A stretch of 20,049 nt of DNA, taken from Chara braunii. Lineage: Eukaryota > Streptophyta > Charophyceae > Charales > Characeae. The stretch covers positions 417,340 through 437,388 of the forward strand of contig BFEA01000095.1 of NCBI GenBank assembly GCA_003427395.1. The letters run 5' to 3'. Positions 7,878 to 17,038 of the stretch are shown here, one piece after another; position 1 is the stretch's first letter; every line of letters starts with the position of its first letter. The notes under the pieces were generated by a model, which was given only the letters and a program-made list of their open reading frames with translations, was not told the origin of the DNA and searched no databases. The position numbers and the translations under genes were made by a program.

Positions 7878-8649
7878 CGAAGAAGGAGTTCGAATCGAGA
7901 AGGCAGATTTAAGTAAGGACAGGGAGTGCTTTAGCGTCCCCTTAGACCATCGCACCGAGAGATATCTGGTCGGTCGCGAGAGAGGATAAGAGCTAGAGAA
8001 GGGGTTTTTCGTTTGGGCGCGGTTCACGGTAGGAACTTGGGAAGGAGACAGGTGGTCCCGGAATAGGCCCCAGAACGGAAAGAGGGCTAGACGGACAGTG
8101 GTTCCTGTAGAAGGAACGGTCTATTTGAGTAGGGAGGCCTGGGTGTACTACGTCATTCACTGGGTCCTAGGTTGGTACCGTACGGATCATTGGGAGACTC
8201 GAGTGGGTCTGATTCTTCGACAGATCTTTGAGGCGGAGCCCCTTCGTTACTGCCCACCGATCGAGGTGCGGGTGACTTGCGCTCGAGACGAGGAATACCC
8301 TCGCGCGGCAGGGTGCGTCAATGCCATATTTCCATCCTTCGTTTTCTGGAGGGTAAGCAGAGAGGAGGAGCGGTACGAGAAGGTTGTGTGGTCCATAGTA
8401 CGGGAAAGAGGGTGGCAGCTATCTGTTAGGTCGCTCCATTGGTACTACACCTACTGCGTGGATAACCCGGTACCATACGGAATTAAAGCGTGTAGGATTC
8501 GTGCGGGGATCTTTAGCGAATCGGCTCGGGACTACGAGGGCGGACGAGATTACAGCTACCAAAGGGTCTTCGGAGTGCCCCAGAAAATGTTTTACAATGA
8601 ATGGTGTTCCTTGATAGAAATCTGGGACGCTTCGTCGAATCCTCCTTAG
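7852..8649 (+). pseudogene. accessory ORF B1, unknown paralogue family
   Basis: It starts at ATG 7852 (MVRIIEG), overlapping A2, and reads about 265 codons to TAG 8647 with one internal TAA at 7987-7989. Segments shared with later ORFs, in order: MVR start; GFFVWARFTVGTWEG (about residues 49-63), like AYVWVRARRLTWKEG of B3; TVYLSREAW (about 87), like LSEDAW of B3; YPRA (about 150), like VPRA; YYTYCVDN (about 196), like LYTWCVDA. The reading frame is the same on both sides of the TAA, so that stop is a single lesion or a read-through site. The protein is rich in Trp, Tyr and Arg, with no recognised domain. Neighbours and order suggest an array made by repeated duplication. Confidence 0.75.
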
Positions 8650-8654
8650 AAGGC

Positions 8655-9320
8655 GGTGAGACCCGTAGATTAATCCCTAGCAACGGGGAGATCCTAAATT
8701 AGCAGAGGATAAAAGGGGGAAAAGTCACAGTCGGAGGGGAGTTCGTGTGGATATAGTCGAAGGAGGTTGGGGGCCGAGGGGTTGAGAGGAGTCTCGAAGT
8801 GACCGCGGTTATCTTCGTGGCCCCTGAAGCTTGGGCCAAAGTCGTAGTACCCCTGGTCCTGGGACAAGGGGGTGCACTAGATAGGTTGTTGCGGGAGGCA
8901 AGAGAAGTGTGAAGAGAATGGATAAGTAGGGTTCGGGAGCGACTTAGGTTTGTGACCATAGAGAAGGTGAGGTTCGCGGGGGAGGGAGAGCTTCCGAGGG
9001 CGTGTTATCCGTTGACTGTGAGGGTGCTGTCTTTCCTGTTCCTAGGAACAAACGAAGGGAAGATAGTGAGACTTCTAGAGAGGGGCCGTACTTTGGGACT
9101 ACCCTTTCGGGCCTTATGGACGCTGTATACGCATTTCATCAATCAGGGTATCCCTCCACGTGGGAAGCTTTGGGGTATTTTTCAGAGATCAGGATCTCTG
9201 GAGAAACCCTTCACTCTGTATCCGGAACGATATCGTAAGTGGGTCTTTAGAACGACGTCGGTAGATGGTGAGGTCCGTACTCAGCGAGAACGGCGCGGTA
9301 GAATTGATAGAGGCCAGTGA
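8655..9320 (+). pseudogene. accessory ORF B2, heavily decayed paralogue
   Basis: From about 8724 to 9320 a single frame with a TAG (8754) and a TGA (8910) preserves the family order: GGEFVWI, then SLEVTAVIFVAPEAW (matching LEIQVTIFLSEDAW of B3), VVVPLVLGQ, LPRA (about 8990), LWTLYTHFINQGIPPRG (about 9115), and IFQRSG. The first about 70 nt (8655-8723) are out of frame or carry stops; only a VRPVD-like trace of the MVR start remains. The C-terminus overlaps the start of B3 by 56 nt. The intact-looking stretch 8952-9320 alone would be mistaken for a separate gene. Function is unknown. Confidence 0.7.
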
Positions 9321-9992
9321 CACAGGGAAAGTTTTGGTTCCAGGGGACCCTCGAGTGACGTCCTACTGGATGAGCGTTGAGAAAGACGAGGTCATCCGGG
9401 GAGGTGCATACGTGTGGGTTAGAGCTCGCAGGCTCACCTGGAAGGAAGGACTACGGAGGGGAGGACGCCTGACCTCGGTCGGTTCCTAGAAATTCAGGTT
9501 ACAATTTTTCTCAGCGAGGACGCGTGGACCGAAGTGTGGAGGGGCTTAGTAACTGGGCAAGTGACCCATACGGAGTACCGAGAGTCTGCGAGGCTGGTAG
9601 CGAATAACCTGGTGCTGGCTGATTACGAGGAGGGGACTTTTGAGTCATGGACACTAGTGTCCTTCGCCGAGCTTGGTGAGGTCCCTCGTGCGTCCGGGGT
9701 CCTCTACGCAAACTTACCCCAGTTCTTGACCAACTCATTCTTGAGAGACCCTGAGGAAGAGGTAGTGGCGGTGCTTAGAGCGGCTCGGGAGTCCGGAGTG
9801 TGGGGTAGGGGTTTGTTCTGGCTCTACACGTGGTGCGTGGACGCGGGGGCTCCACCAAGAGGAGAGTTGTCTACTATATTCGGGAGATTGAGGGAATTTG
9901 AGGGGGTCAGAGCTTACGTCATGGATATCCCGTACGGCTGCCTCTTCGGGGAAGAGCAGGTGGCAAACCAGCATGGGTACGAAACCCGATGA
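9265..9992 (+). pseudogene. accessory ORF B3, best-preserved family member
   Basis: It starts at ATG 9265 (MVRSVLSENG) and gives about 242 codons to TGA 9990-9992. One frame change lies near 9470-9489, because the first part runs 9265-9489 in one frame and the rest is open only in another. Order of shared segments: MVR; GAYVWVRARRLTWKEG (about 48-63); LEIQVTIFLSEDAWTEVW (about 77-94); GEVPRASGVLYANLPQF (about 137); a predicted helix LRDPEEEVVAVLRAARESG; LFWLYTWCVDAGAPPRG (about 183-199); TIFGRLREFEG; IPYGCLF. This copy serves best as the family reference. Its TGA overlaps the next ATG as ATGA. No known domain is recognised. Confidence 0.75.
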
Positions 9993-10661
9993 TAAGGGGG
10001 GTTCCGGGAACTCTTTGGGCGTCGGTGAAACCGATAGAGGACACAGGGGAAGTCGTCAGGGTCTCTCTACCTAGAGCCAAGTTGGAAGGGCCAACAAAAA
10101 CTCTTATGAGAGAAGAATGGGAAATCCGACGTGGAAAGACGTTCGTGCGATTAACAGTGAGTAGCGAGGGGAGAGTAGTGATTGGGGAAGCCCAAATACT
10201 CCTTTCAAAGGAAGGCCTTATAGAAATAGCGCGCAGCCTGCAGGCTAGAAAGGACCCTCTCTGGGACTCGCAAGCCGTGAGAAACCGACTGGAAGAATTC
10301 GTGCAGGTGGGAGGAAATACCTTGGTTCGCCTCCAGTGAGCCAGTGGGAGTTCCCCGTTTCATCTTTGAATGGGTCTACCCTTCCGAGGCAGTCAAGAGG
10401 GCGGTAGGAAGAAGGATTTCCATCCTGAGCCAGTTCAGGTTTATGGGATCGGACCTCCATACCTTGCTAACATGGTGTTTCCGGGATCCCTATAAAGACG
10501 ATTGGTCGACTCTTAAGGACCAGGGTTACGCCTTTGAAGGGTGGGGTCGGTACGCAAGGGGATCAAGGATATCGTGGAGGTACTTGGGTAAAATTTGCGA
10601 AGGGGATTTAGAAGGGTTGGACCCCTCGGATCTCATTCGGATCGCGATTGCGTGTCGCTGA
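9989..10661 (+). pseudogene. accessory ORF B4, paralogue with frame change
   Basis: It starts at ATG 9989 (MIRGVPG), inside the TGA of B3. It shares VSLPR, FVRLTVSSEG and AQILLSKEGL with its neighbours; FVRLTVSSEG recurs as VVRFSVSSEG in B6. The first frame ends at TGA 10337; the adjoining frame picks up EPVGVPRFIF (the EVPRA position), then SDLHTLLTWCF (the LYTWCVD position) and continues to TGA 10659-10661, so one indel lies near 10320-10345. The C-terminus, GLDPSDLIRIAIACR, resembles GISDLEVANLALAACEEK near the end of B6. About 224 codons in all. No known domain; function unknown. Confidence 0.65.
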
Positions 10662-10748
10662 CGGAAACTAGGGGATGATCGAGCCTAACCTTGGCGGACT
10701 TGTAGGGCTGGAGAGGGTGAGAGAATAAGTTCTCCGGATCCGTATTCT

Positions 10749-11351
10749 ATGTTGGGAGGAAGAAAGGAGGGCGAGGCCTGGGTCCCTGGCTATGATAAAA
10801 TTACTAGAGACAGCTACGATCGAAATCCTAGACGAATTAACGATAGATCTTCTCGCTCGGTGAGGAGAGAGGGTATGAGAGCTACTTTCGTCTCCAATAG
10901 GATTTGTTGGGAATTGGAGACTTGCGAAGACGGTAACGAGATTAAGGTCGACGGAAGTGCGGAACTTAGCCCTGAGCTTGGAGAAGATCGCGTGATCGGT
11001 GCCGAGAGGGAATTTCTAGTGGAGGTCCGCCGGCTGGTCTTATGGAAAAGGAGGATCTCGACCTCACAGGCTAGTTTTTTAGTCTACATTAGAGACGCAG
11101 GTGGAGTGAGGTCCTCAAGGACTTGGAGAGAACCGTTGCTGGAAGTAGAGAGAAGGTTCGAAGAAGACTCTAGGTATCTAGGAATTCCGCTCGCATCTAG
11201 GAGACACCTTGTAGAGACCCGATTTTGGGATAGGACGAAAGAGTACGAAGGGGCTTTGCGCCAGACATTCAGCGAGGAAGGAGAGATCGGTCGCGCTAGG
11301 TGTGAGGACTCACTGGGAGAGGCCGCCGCGAGGTTGACCGGCGTGAGGTGA
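10749..11351 (+). CDS. accessory ORF B5, divergent, possibly truncated
   Basis: This open frame of 200 codons has two possible starts: ATG 10749, or ATG 10875, where MRATFVSNRICWELE lines up with MVRSVLSENGAVELIE of B3. The second gives about 158 residues. EFLVEVRRLVLWK fits the YVWVRARRLTWK position and ASFLVYIRDAG fits the VTIFLSEDAW position. The EVPRA and LYTWCVD segments are not evident, so it is either shorter or very diverged. The last part is Arg/Glu-rich and charged. It stops at TGA 11349-11351, overlapping a GTG that opens the next frame. There are no internal stops. Of the array members this one has the weakest support as a paralogue, but the frame is long and clean. Confidence 0.55.
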   Translation: MLGGRKEGEAWVPGYDKITRDSYDRNPRRINDRSSRSVRREGMRATFVSNRICWELETCEDGNEIKVDGSAELSPELGEDRVIGAEREFLVEVRRLVLWKRRISTSQASFLVYIRDAGGVRSSRTWREPLLEVERRFEEDSRYLGIPLASRRHLVETRFWDRTKEYEGALRQTFSEEGEIGRARCEDSLGEAAARLTGVR

Positions 11352-12211
11352 GGCCTCCAATGATTAGATACGACAGGGGGAACCCTGTTGGTACTTTAGA
11401 GAGAGCTTGGAAATCGGGAGAAAGGTATGGAGTAACCCTACCCAGAGTTAGAGGGGAAGGCGTGGTGTCTACAGAGTTCTTCGAGATCTACGGGCAAGAG
11501 ACGGTGGTAAGGTTCTCAGTGAGCTCCGAAGGGGGTAGCCGCACTAGAAAAGCAGGGATCTTTTTGTCCTCAGACGACCGACAATTCTTCGCAACACAGT
11601 TAGCGGAAGGGAAGGACTCCCTTGGCATCGCCCGAAGGGCCCTAGACCGACTAAAGAGATTAAGACGAGGCGGCGTCGAGGGACGCGTGGTTGATAGAGT
11701 GAAATACCGAGGGAGGTCGGAGGTTCCGAGGGCAGCTCACGGAAGAACCTGGGAAATCCCAACCTGGGCCTACCGTCTGCTCTACGTCGACGACGCGACC
11801 GTAAGGAGGATTAGAAATAGGGGACAGGTGATAGAGAAATTCCCATTAGGCGAAGAAGGGGGGCATGAACTGTTCACTCATTGTTGGGAATCGCGAGAAG
11901 ACACAGACTTCGAGTGGTAGGCGCTCGTGGGAAAATTCATCAAACCCCTGTTTCGAGGGCAACCCGGAGAGGTGGATAGGGCCCTGATCAGGCGGTGATC
12001 TCAAGAGGGGGTAAGGGGGATTTCCGATCTAGAAGTCGCCAACTTAGCCTTAGCCGCCTGTGAAGAGAAACAGGTATGGGACTCTTGGTGGACTGTGACT
12101 AGCGAGGAGTCGAGAGAAGATAGTGCGATCCAAGAATCGAGCGAGGGGGACAAAGACTCAGGGGAAGAAGACGATTCGGAAGAGAGTAACGATAGTGAGG
12201 AGAGCGACTAG
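11348..12211 (+). pseudogene. accessory ORF B6, paralogue with acidic tail
   Basis: The open frame begins with GTG 11348 overlapping the B5 stop; the likelier start is ATG 11360 (MIRYDRGN), matching MIRG of B4. Family segments: VTLPR, FFEI, VVRFSVSSEG (about 56), AGIFLSSDD (about 70), SEVPRAAHG (about 123), HELFTHCWE (about 172). The same frame continues past TAG 11918 and TGA 11996 to TAG 12209-12211 with a plausible sequence, including GISDLEVANLALAACEEK and then about 35 residues almost all Glu, Asp and Ser. That acidic tail is absent from the other members. Total about 288 codons from GTG. It ends 18 nt before the gag ATG at 12230. No recognised domain; the tail suggests protein-protein or basic-surface contacts, which is inference. 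Confidence 0.65.
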
Positions 12212-12370
12212 AGGATAACAATAGGTTGCATGGAGAGTGAGGTGGAAGCCGGACTCTCTCGTCCACCAGAAACGGCTGTAAGAAGGGGTGTTGAGAAGAA
12301 CCCCGAGTTGAGAGCTAGGCTAAGTAGAGTGACGAAAGAAATGACTGAGGGTACAGAGTCGATAAGTAGG

Positions 12371-13011
12371 GCCGAGAGGGGCCCAGAAACGGCTTCTGGA
12401 GAAAGGCTAACCTCAGAGGGACAAAGAGCTAGCACGGGAATGCGAGTACATAGGGAGGTGGCACCGCGAGTGCCAATGAGAGAAGGGACGACCGAAGCCG
12501 CGAGGGGCCTCCAAGAAGAGTCTCGGTGGCGGATCTAGTGGACGCCGAAGCAAGGGTAGGAGAAGCTCCGGAATTTCCGAGAGATAGGCCAGACCATTGA
12601 CCGCCTAAGAGAGAAGAAGAAGGGGGTCTGGATAAAAGGGACCTAAGAGATGAGAGGTCGGCGGAAGCTGGCAGTAGGCCACGAAGGTGGGCCGAGAGGA
12701 GCCCAGAAACAGCCCCAGGAGAAAAGCAAGCCTTGGCGGGACAAAGAGCTAGCACGGAGGCGCGAGTACATAGGGAGGTAGAGTCGCGAGTGCCTATGAG
12801 AGAAGGGACGGCAGAAGCCTCAAAGGGCCTTCCGGTAGAGTCTCGATGGGCCGATCTAGTGGACGAGGAGACGAGGATGGGAGAGGCACAAGAGTTTCTG
12901 AGAGATAGGGTAGGGTACCGACCAACTAGGAGGGAACAAGAAGGGGGTCCGAATAGAAAGGGCCTGAGGGACGAGAGGTCGCCAGAAGCTGGCGGGAGGC
13001 CAAGGAGATGG
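12371..13011 (+). repeat. in-gag tandem duplication, 320 and 321 bp
   Basis: Copy 1 is 12371-12690 and copy 2 is 12691-13011; each opens with GCCGAGAGG, which recurs at 13012. Shared words include GGACAAAGAGCTAGCACG (12419 and 12739) and protein blocks RVHREV, RVPMREGT, DLVD and RPRRWAER. The 321-bp form is 107 codons, so the duplication was in frame. Copy 1 has lost one base near 12530 and has TGA at 12598 where copy 2 has CGA. Confidence 0.9.
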
Positions 13012-14192
13012 GCCGAGAGGAAGTCGGATGCTGCATGCGGGCCCGAAGAGGTAGTAGAGAGAAGTCCGGGGGTGGACGCCTGGAGAGGTTTTAGGGGGCA
13101 GGACCCCGCACGTTGGGAGACCGAATGGCCGAATGAGAGAGGACGCTACGGGGAAGAACCGTGGGGGCCCTTGAGACCCCGACCGCGGATTGAGGAGCTG
13201 GATCCCTCGTGGTACAAGCCGTACGATCCGGTGATTGACGAGCCTATGGAGGGTTTCTATTTTGGCTGTTACGATGACCGACGTGTCCCCTACTACGACG
13301 TCAACCTAGGCCTAGAGGCACTTTTCTTCGACGTACGTGATGTGACGGGGTTCGTCGAGAAATGAGAGAGTTATGCTTACCGAAAGAGATTCTCCAAGAA
13401 AGAATGGATAGATCACTTCATCCAGCACTCGGACCCAGAAATAGACCCTGCAATAAGGGCTATCTACCCGGCGGATGGGCGGTGGAGGACGGTCAAAAGT
13501 AGTCTATTGCGGACTTTCGCGCGTGATGATTTGATCCCCACCGTAGAAGGTTTGCGTCGTGTTACGAGGGGGGAACGAAAGAGCCTGGTGACTTTCACCC
13601 GGAGGTTCAAGCGCTTGTCCCAAGCCCTGGTGGATAGAGGGATGTTATCGGAAGTGGATAGGTGTGTAATGTTTATGCTGCACCTACCCGAGGAGAAAAG
13701 GAAGGAGGTTCTCGAAAAAGCCCCAAGAGACTACCAATTTCGAAAAAAGTTGCCGAGGTGGTCTTCACAGGAGGAGGAGTGGACGTGAGGGAGTACATGA
13801 AAGAGACCCTCGACATGACACCCTGTAATATGCGCAACACTTGGAACGATGGCCCTCGGGGGAATGAGAGACCACCACCTGGTCCACCTGGTCTACCTGG
13901 TCCATGATGGGAAGCACGACAAACGGGATGGAGAAACGAGTCAGGACACCAAGGAGGTTGGAGGAATGACTGAGAGATAGGGGGAAACCGAGGCCCCGAT
14001 TGGGGGAATTCCCATTGGAAAGACGCTAGGGATGGAAGGTGGGGGGACATGCCTCAAGTGAGGGCCACTGGGGCACGACCTGAGGTGAGGGCTCCGTCAA
14101 CACCTGCGCCGCCACCGCCGGCTCCTCCTATGCCCTTAGCCGCTGCGACGCAAGGGGGACCACGCCCCAACAACCCGCAAGCTCGAAGCGGG

Positions 14193-14235
14193 TGTGTTTA
14201 CTGCAACGAAGAAAGTCACATCACAAAGGGACTGT
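14193..14235 (+). other. CCHC zinc knuckle broken by a +1 G
   Basis: CVYCNEESHITK is read in one frame and DCPHLTEAL in the next. Counting GGG at 14228-14230 as GG yields C-x2-C-x4-H-x4-C, the nucleocapsid zinc-knuckle spacing. The knuckle binds retroelement RNA during packaging. Its exact spacing fixes the lesion to a single inserted base. Confidence 0.85.
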
Positions 14236-14928
14236 CCTCATCTCACGGAGGCCTTGAGGTTGGGGGTGGTCAAGCTAAATGAAAACAAATGGGTTGTGTG
14301 GGGAGACGGTGGAGAGGCGGTCTCCTTCTACCCATCAATGAAGGTGAACGTGGATAAGAGGATAGCTCTCCAGGAAGCAAGGTTGGGGAAGAAACCTGAG
14401 ATTGGGGGCACCTCCAACTCTTCACATGTCCAAATGACGGGATCGTCGGGAGGTGTGTCCATCAGGGAACCCCAGGTGTCCAACATCAAATTCATTGAGA
14501 CCCAGCCGGAAGAAGAGGGTCCTTGCCTAAGGGTGAGAACCGAGGTTGGAGCCGAGACATCGAAAAACAAAGAGGACGTGGCGGAAGATGGGGGAGGAAG
14601 GAGTGGCGACAACGACCAACCAATGGCCGATGCCAAAATTGCGGAAGAAAAGAAGGAGGAACCCACTTCACCCAAATCACCTAGGAAGAAGGGAGCGAAA
14701 AAGTTCGAAATGAAATGCACCTTGGATGAGATAGACACGGTGACTCCCATTAGGAGGACCCTGATGCAGCCTATGCAGTGTACGTTTCTGGAATACCCGG
14801 CGGCCAGCAAAAGCGTTACGGAAAAACTCCTAAGCATCACGAAGAAAGTAAGAGTTCCGCTTGCAGGAAGGGCCACGGTACCAGGGGATGGTCCAGCCAA
14901 GGAAGAAGTACAGTCCTCGTGACGTACC

Positions 14929-15610
14929 ATGGAGGAGCTGCCGACTAACTTCTTCTCGGGAGAGGAGGCCAAAAAGTTCTATGTATTGGGGAGTGGTCAG
15001 CTCCAAGCGGTGGTGAGTGGCAAGAAGATGAGGGCTCTGGTAGACAATGGGTCCGAGTCCACGGTATGTACTAGGGATTCCATTGCCCGGGAGCTAGGCT
15101 TGGAAATAGATAGGGGAATATCGATGTCGATGGTCATAGCGGATAACAAGCTAAAACCGGTAGAAGGGGTGTGTCACAACCCCGTGATCGAGGTCGTGGG
15201 CGTCGAGGCTTCGGTCCCAATATTTTCGGTGAAAGCGTGTTCCTCCGAGTTGATCCTCGGTAAAACCGGGTTGAGCGCAGTTCACGCTACCACGGTTGAC
15301 TTACCTGATGGAAGTCAGACCCTCTCAATCCAAAGTCCGGATGGAATCTGAGTGCTTCTAAAGACCGTGGACGCGCAAGATGGGCGGAACCGGACTAACA
15401 TTCCTAGACGGAAGGGGAACCCGTCAAGGGGATGCCAAGTTCGTCTGGAGGAAGCACTCTCTACCGATAAAGAACCCCCGGGGGACCGATTGGAGGTCGA
15501 GGATGTCGGGGGCAGGGTTGTGATCAACGGGATAGGGTACGAAAAGGAGGACCAGGAGGAGGAATTCGGTTCATGTGTGAGACTGTCTTTTTTGGAAGAA
15601 TCCCCCTAGC
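14929..15610 (+). pseudogene. pro: retropepsin-like protease and linker
   Basis: This part of the polyprotein would cut Gag-Pol. KKMRALVDNGSESTVCTRDS (about 14995-15080) is the aspartic-protease active site, with DNG in place of the usual DTG or DSG; the catalytic Asp is kept. Further on, PIFSVKACSSELILGKTGL resembles the region around the second conserved motif (ILG). TGA at 15349 interrupts the frame, which continues as a linker of charged sequence to TAG 15607. Near the T6 run at 15587-15592 the reading must move to the frame of the next segment. The start used here (ATG 14929) lies in the same frame as the end of gag, 9 nt after TGA 14920, so either a fusion or a separate pol ORF is possible. 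Confidence 0.75.
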
Positions 15611-17038
15611 CGGCGGAATCAATAAGCATAAAACTGTGGCGGAAAAAGTGAAACCCGCCGCGGTCAGCCGGGATAGAACGGGGGAAACTACGATATCGGA
15701 GCAGGAGATTGCCGATATCATCCGAAAAGGGAAGGAGACTGAAGGGCAAAGAATTATGACCGATAGGTTGGCCAAGATGGATATAGGGGATGAAAACCTT
15801 TCGGGGGAAGAGAAAGAATTCTTAGCTATAACCCTAAGGGGCTGCGATAAGGCCATTGCCTTCGATGACTCGGAGAGAGGGGGAATCGACCCAAGGTACG
15901 CTAAGCCCGCCCGAATCTATACGATTCCCCACGTGCCTTGAAAGGATAGACCCCAGTGGAAATATGCTCAAAAGGAGAAGGAGGAGATAGTGGCCTTGAT
16001 TAAAGAAAAGATCAGGACGTTCGTCGCAGAGCCTTGTGAAAGTGCCTACTCTAACAAATGGTTCTTTCCGAGAAAGGGGGGTAGCAACAAATGAGGTTGA
16101 TTCAGAACCTCCAAAGGACCAACGCGGTCACTGTAAGGGACGTGGGGTCCATAACTGAGGTGGACCTACTTGCGGAAGGATCAACAGGTCGCTTAATAAA
16201 CTCAATCTGTGATCTCTTCTCAGGCTATAACAAGATCCCCTTGGACTACCGAGATAGGCACATGACTGCCATGCATACACCTGTAGGGCTGGTCCAAATG
16301 ATGGTGGTACCGATGGGGTGGACGAACGGCGTGGCGGTGTTCCAAAGGGCCATGATTGCGTGCCTCAAGGAGTTCATACCGGAGAAGGTGAAGGTTTTCC
16401 TAAATGACTTCCCGATAAAAGGGCCGGCCGAACGGGGCGAGACGGAGGTCTTCATCGGAGTGAGAAAGTTCGTGGTGGACCACATGAGAGATGTCAGGGA
16501 CGTCCTTGCGAAATTAAACGACGCCGACCTTACGGTGAGTGGGACTAAGAGTGGTTGGGGAGTGCCTTCGATCAAAATATTGGGCTTCATCTGCGACAAA
16601 GATGGGCGGAGGCCCGAACCAGGGAAATTAGAAAAGTTGATTACTTGGCCATCGCCGCTGAAGTCGATAATGGCGGTTAGGCAATTTCTAGGGGTGGTGG
16701 GCTACTCGAGGATCTTTATAAAGACCTACAGTGAAAAGGCGAAACCCCTTAGACAACTACTTAGGAAATCAGAGGATTCGATTTGGGGGGTGGAGCAGAC
16801 CGCAGCCATGGAAGTCCTTAAAGAAGAGTTCCGCGAAGGTGGGCAGGTCCCAGGGGTTCCGTTTTTCGAGGATGAAGAAAATCGTCCGTTCATAATTTCT
16901 ACAGACGCTGGACCTTGTTCCGTGGGAGGACTTTTGTCGCAGAAAGATCAAAGCGGAAAAGAGAGGCCTCTTCATTTTGAGAGTCGGACCTTAAACCCTG
17001 CCGAGAGAAACTATAGCCAATTCAAGAAAGAAGTGTAG
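15573..17038 (+). pseudogene. pol: reverse transcriptase, catalytic Asp lost
   Basis: It would copy element RNA into DNA. ERGGIDPRYAKPARIYTIPH and the following TGA (15939, in the Trp position after VP) lead into PRKGGSNK. There one G of a Trp codon is missing (16092-16093), changing frame. Then RLIQNLQRTNAVTVRD (usually QDLQ), DLFSGYNKI (motif A, Asp kept), MGWTNGVAVFQRAM (motif B region) and VFLNDFPIKGP. In the last, the first Asp of the (Y/F)xDD catalytic pair is Asn (codon 16403-16405). After it come ILGFICDKDGRRP, WPSPLKSIMAVRQFLGVVGY and the connection. RNase H begins near 16885 (IISTDAG, Asp kept; AERNYSQFKKE) up to an in-frame TAG at 17036. The lineage with FxDDxPIKGP is one I associate with fungal-type Ty3/Gypsy elements, from memory. 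Confidence 0.9.

Larger units (their letters stand above)
12230..14922 (+). pseudogene. gag: gag polyprotein, multiply frameshifted
   Basis: Gag would form the virus-like particle and bind the RNA. It starts at ATG 12230 (MESEVEAG) and can be followed through four frames. N-terminal part: charged Arg/Glu repeats from the 320/321-bp duplication, with a frame change near 12530 and TGA at 12598. Middle: DPSWYKPYDPVIDEPMEGFY, TGA at 13363, then a capsid-like helical region reading RVTRGERKSLVTFTRRFKRL and VMFMLHLPEEKRKEVLE. A frame change in the A6 run at 13743-13748 follows; then a Gly/Pro/Arg-rich stretch with TGA at 13905 and 13971, a CCHC knuckle at 14193-14235 split by an extra G, and a Lys/Glu-rich linker to TGA 14920. 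That last TGA may be the true end of gag, since ATG 14929 follows within 9 nt in the same frame. Confidence 0.8.

Noticed and set aside
12208-12755. minus-strand ORFs opposite gag (Ser/Leu-rich)
   Set aside because: They are shadows of the charged gag repeats and contain the duplicated unit in reverse.
13867-13907. Collagen-like Gly-Pro-Pro repeat as a structural gene
   Set aside because: It is only about 4 triplets long and lies in the Gly/Pro-rich region of gag before the zinc knuckle.
14328-14972. 214-codon minus-strand ORF
   Set aside because: It lies opposite the gag linker, which matches the expected order on the + strand; it has no domain of its own.
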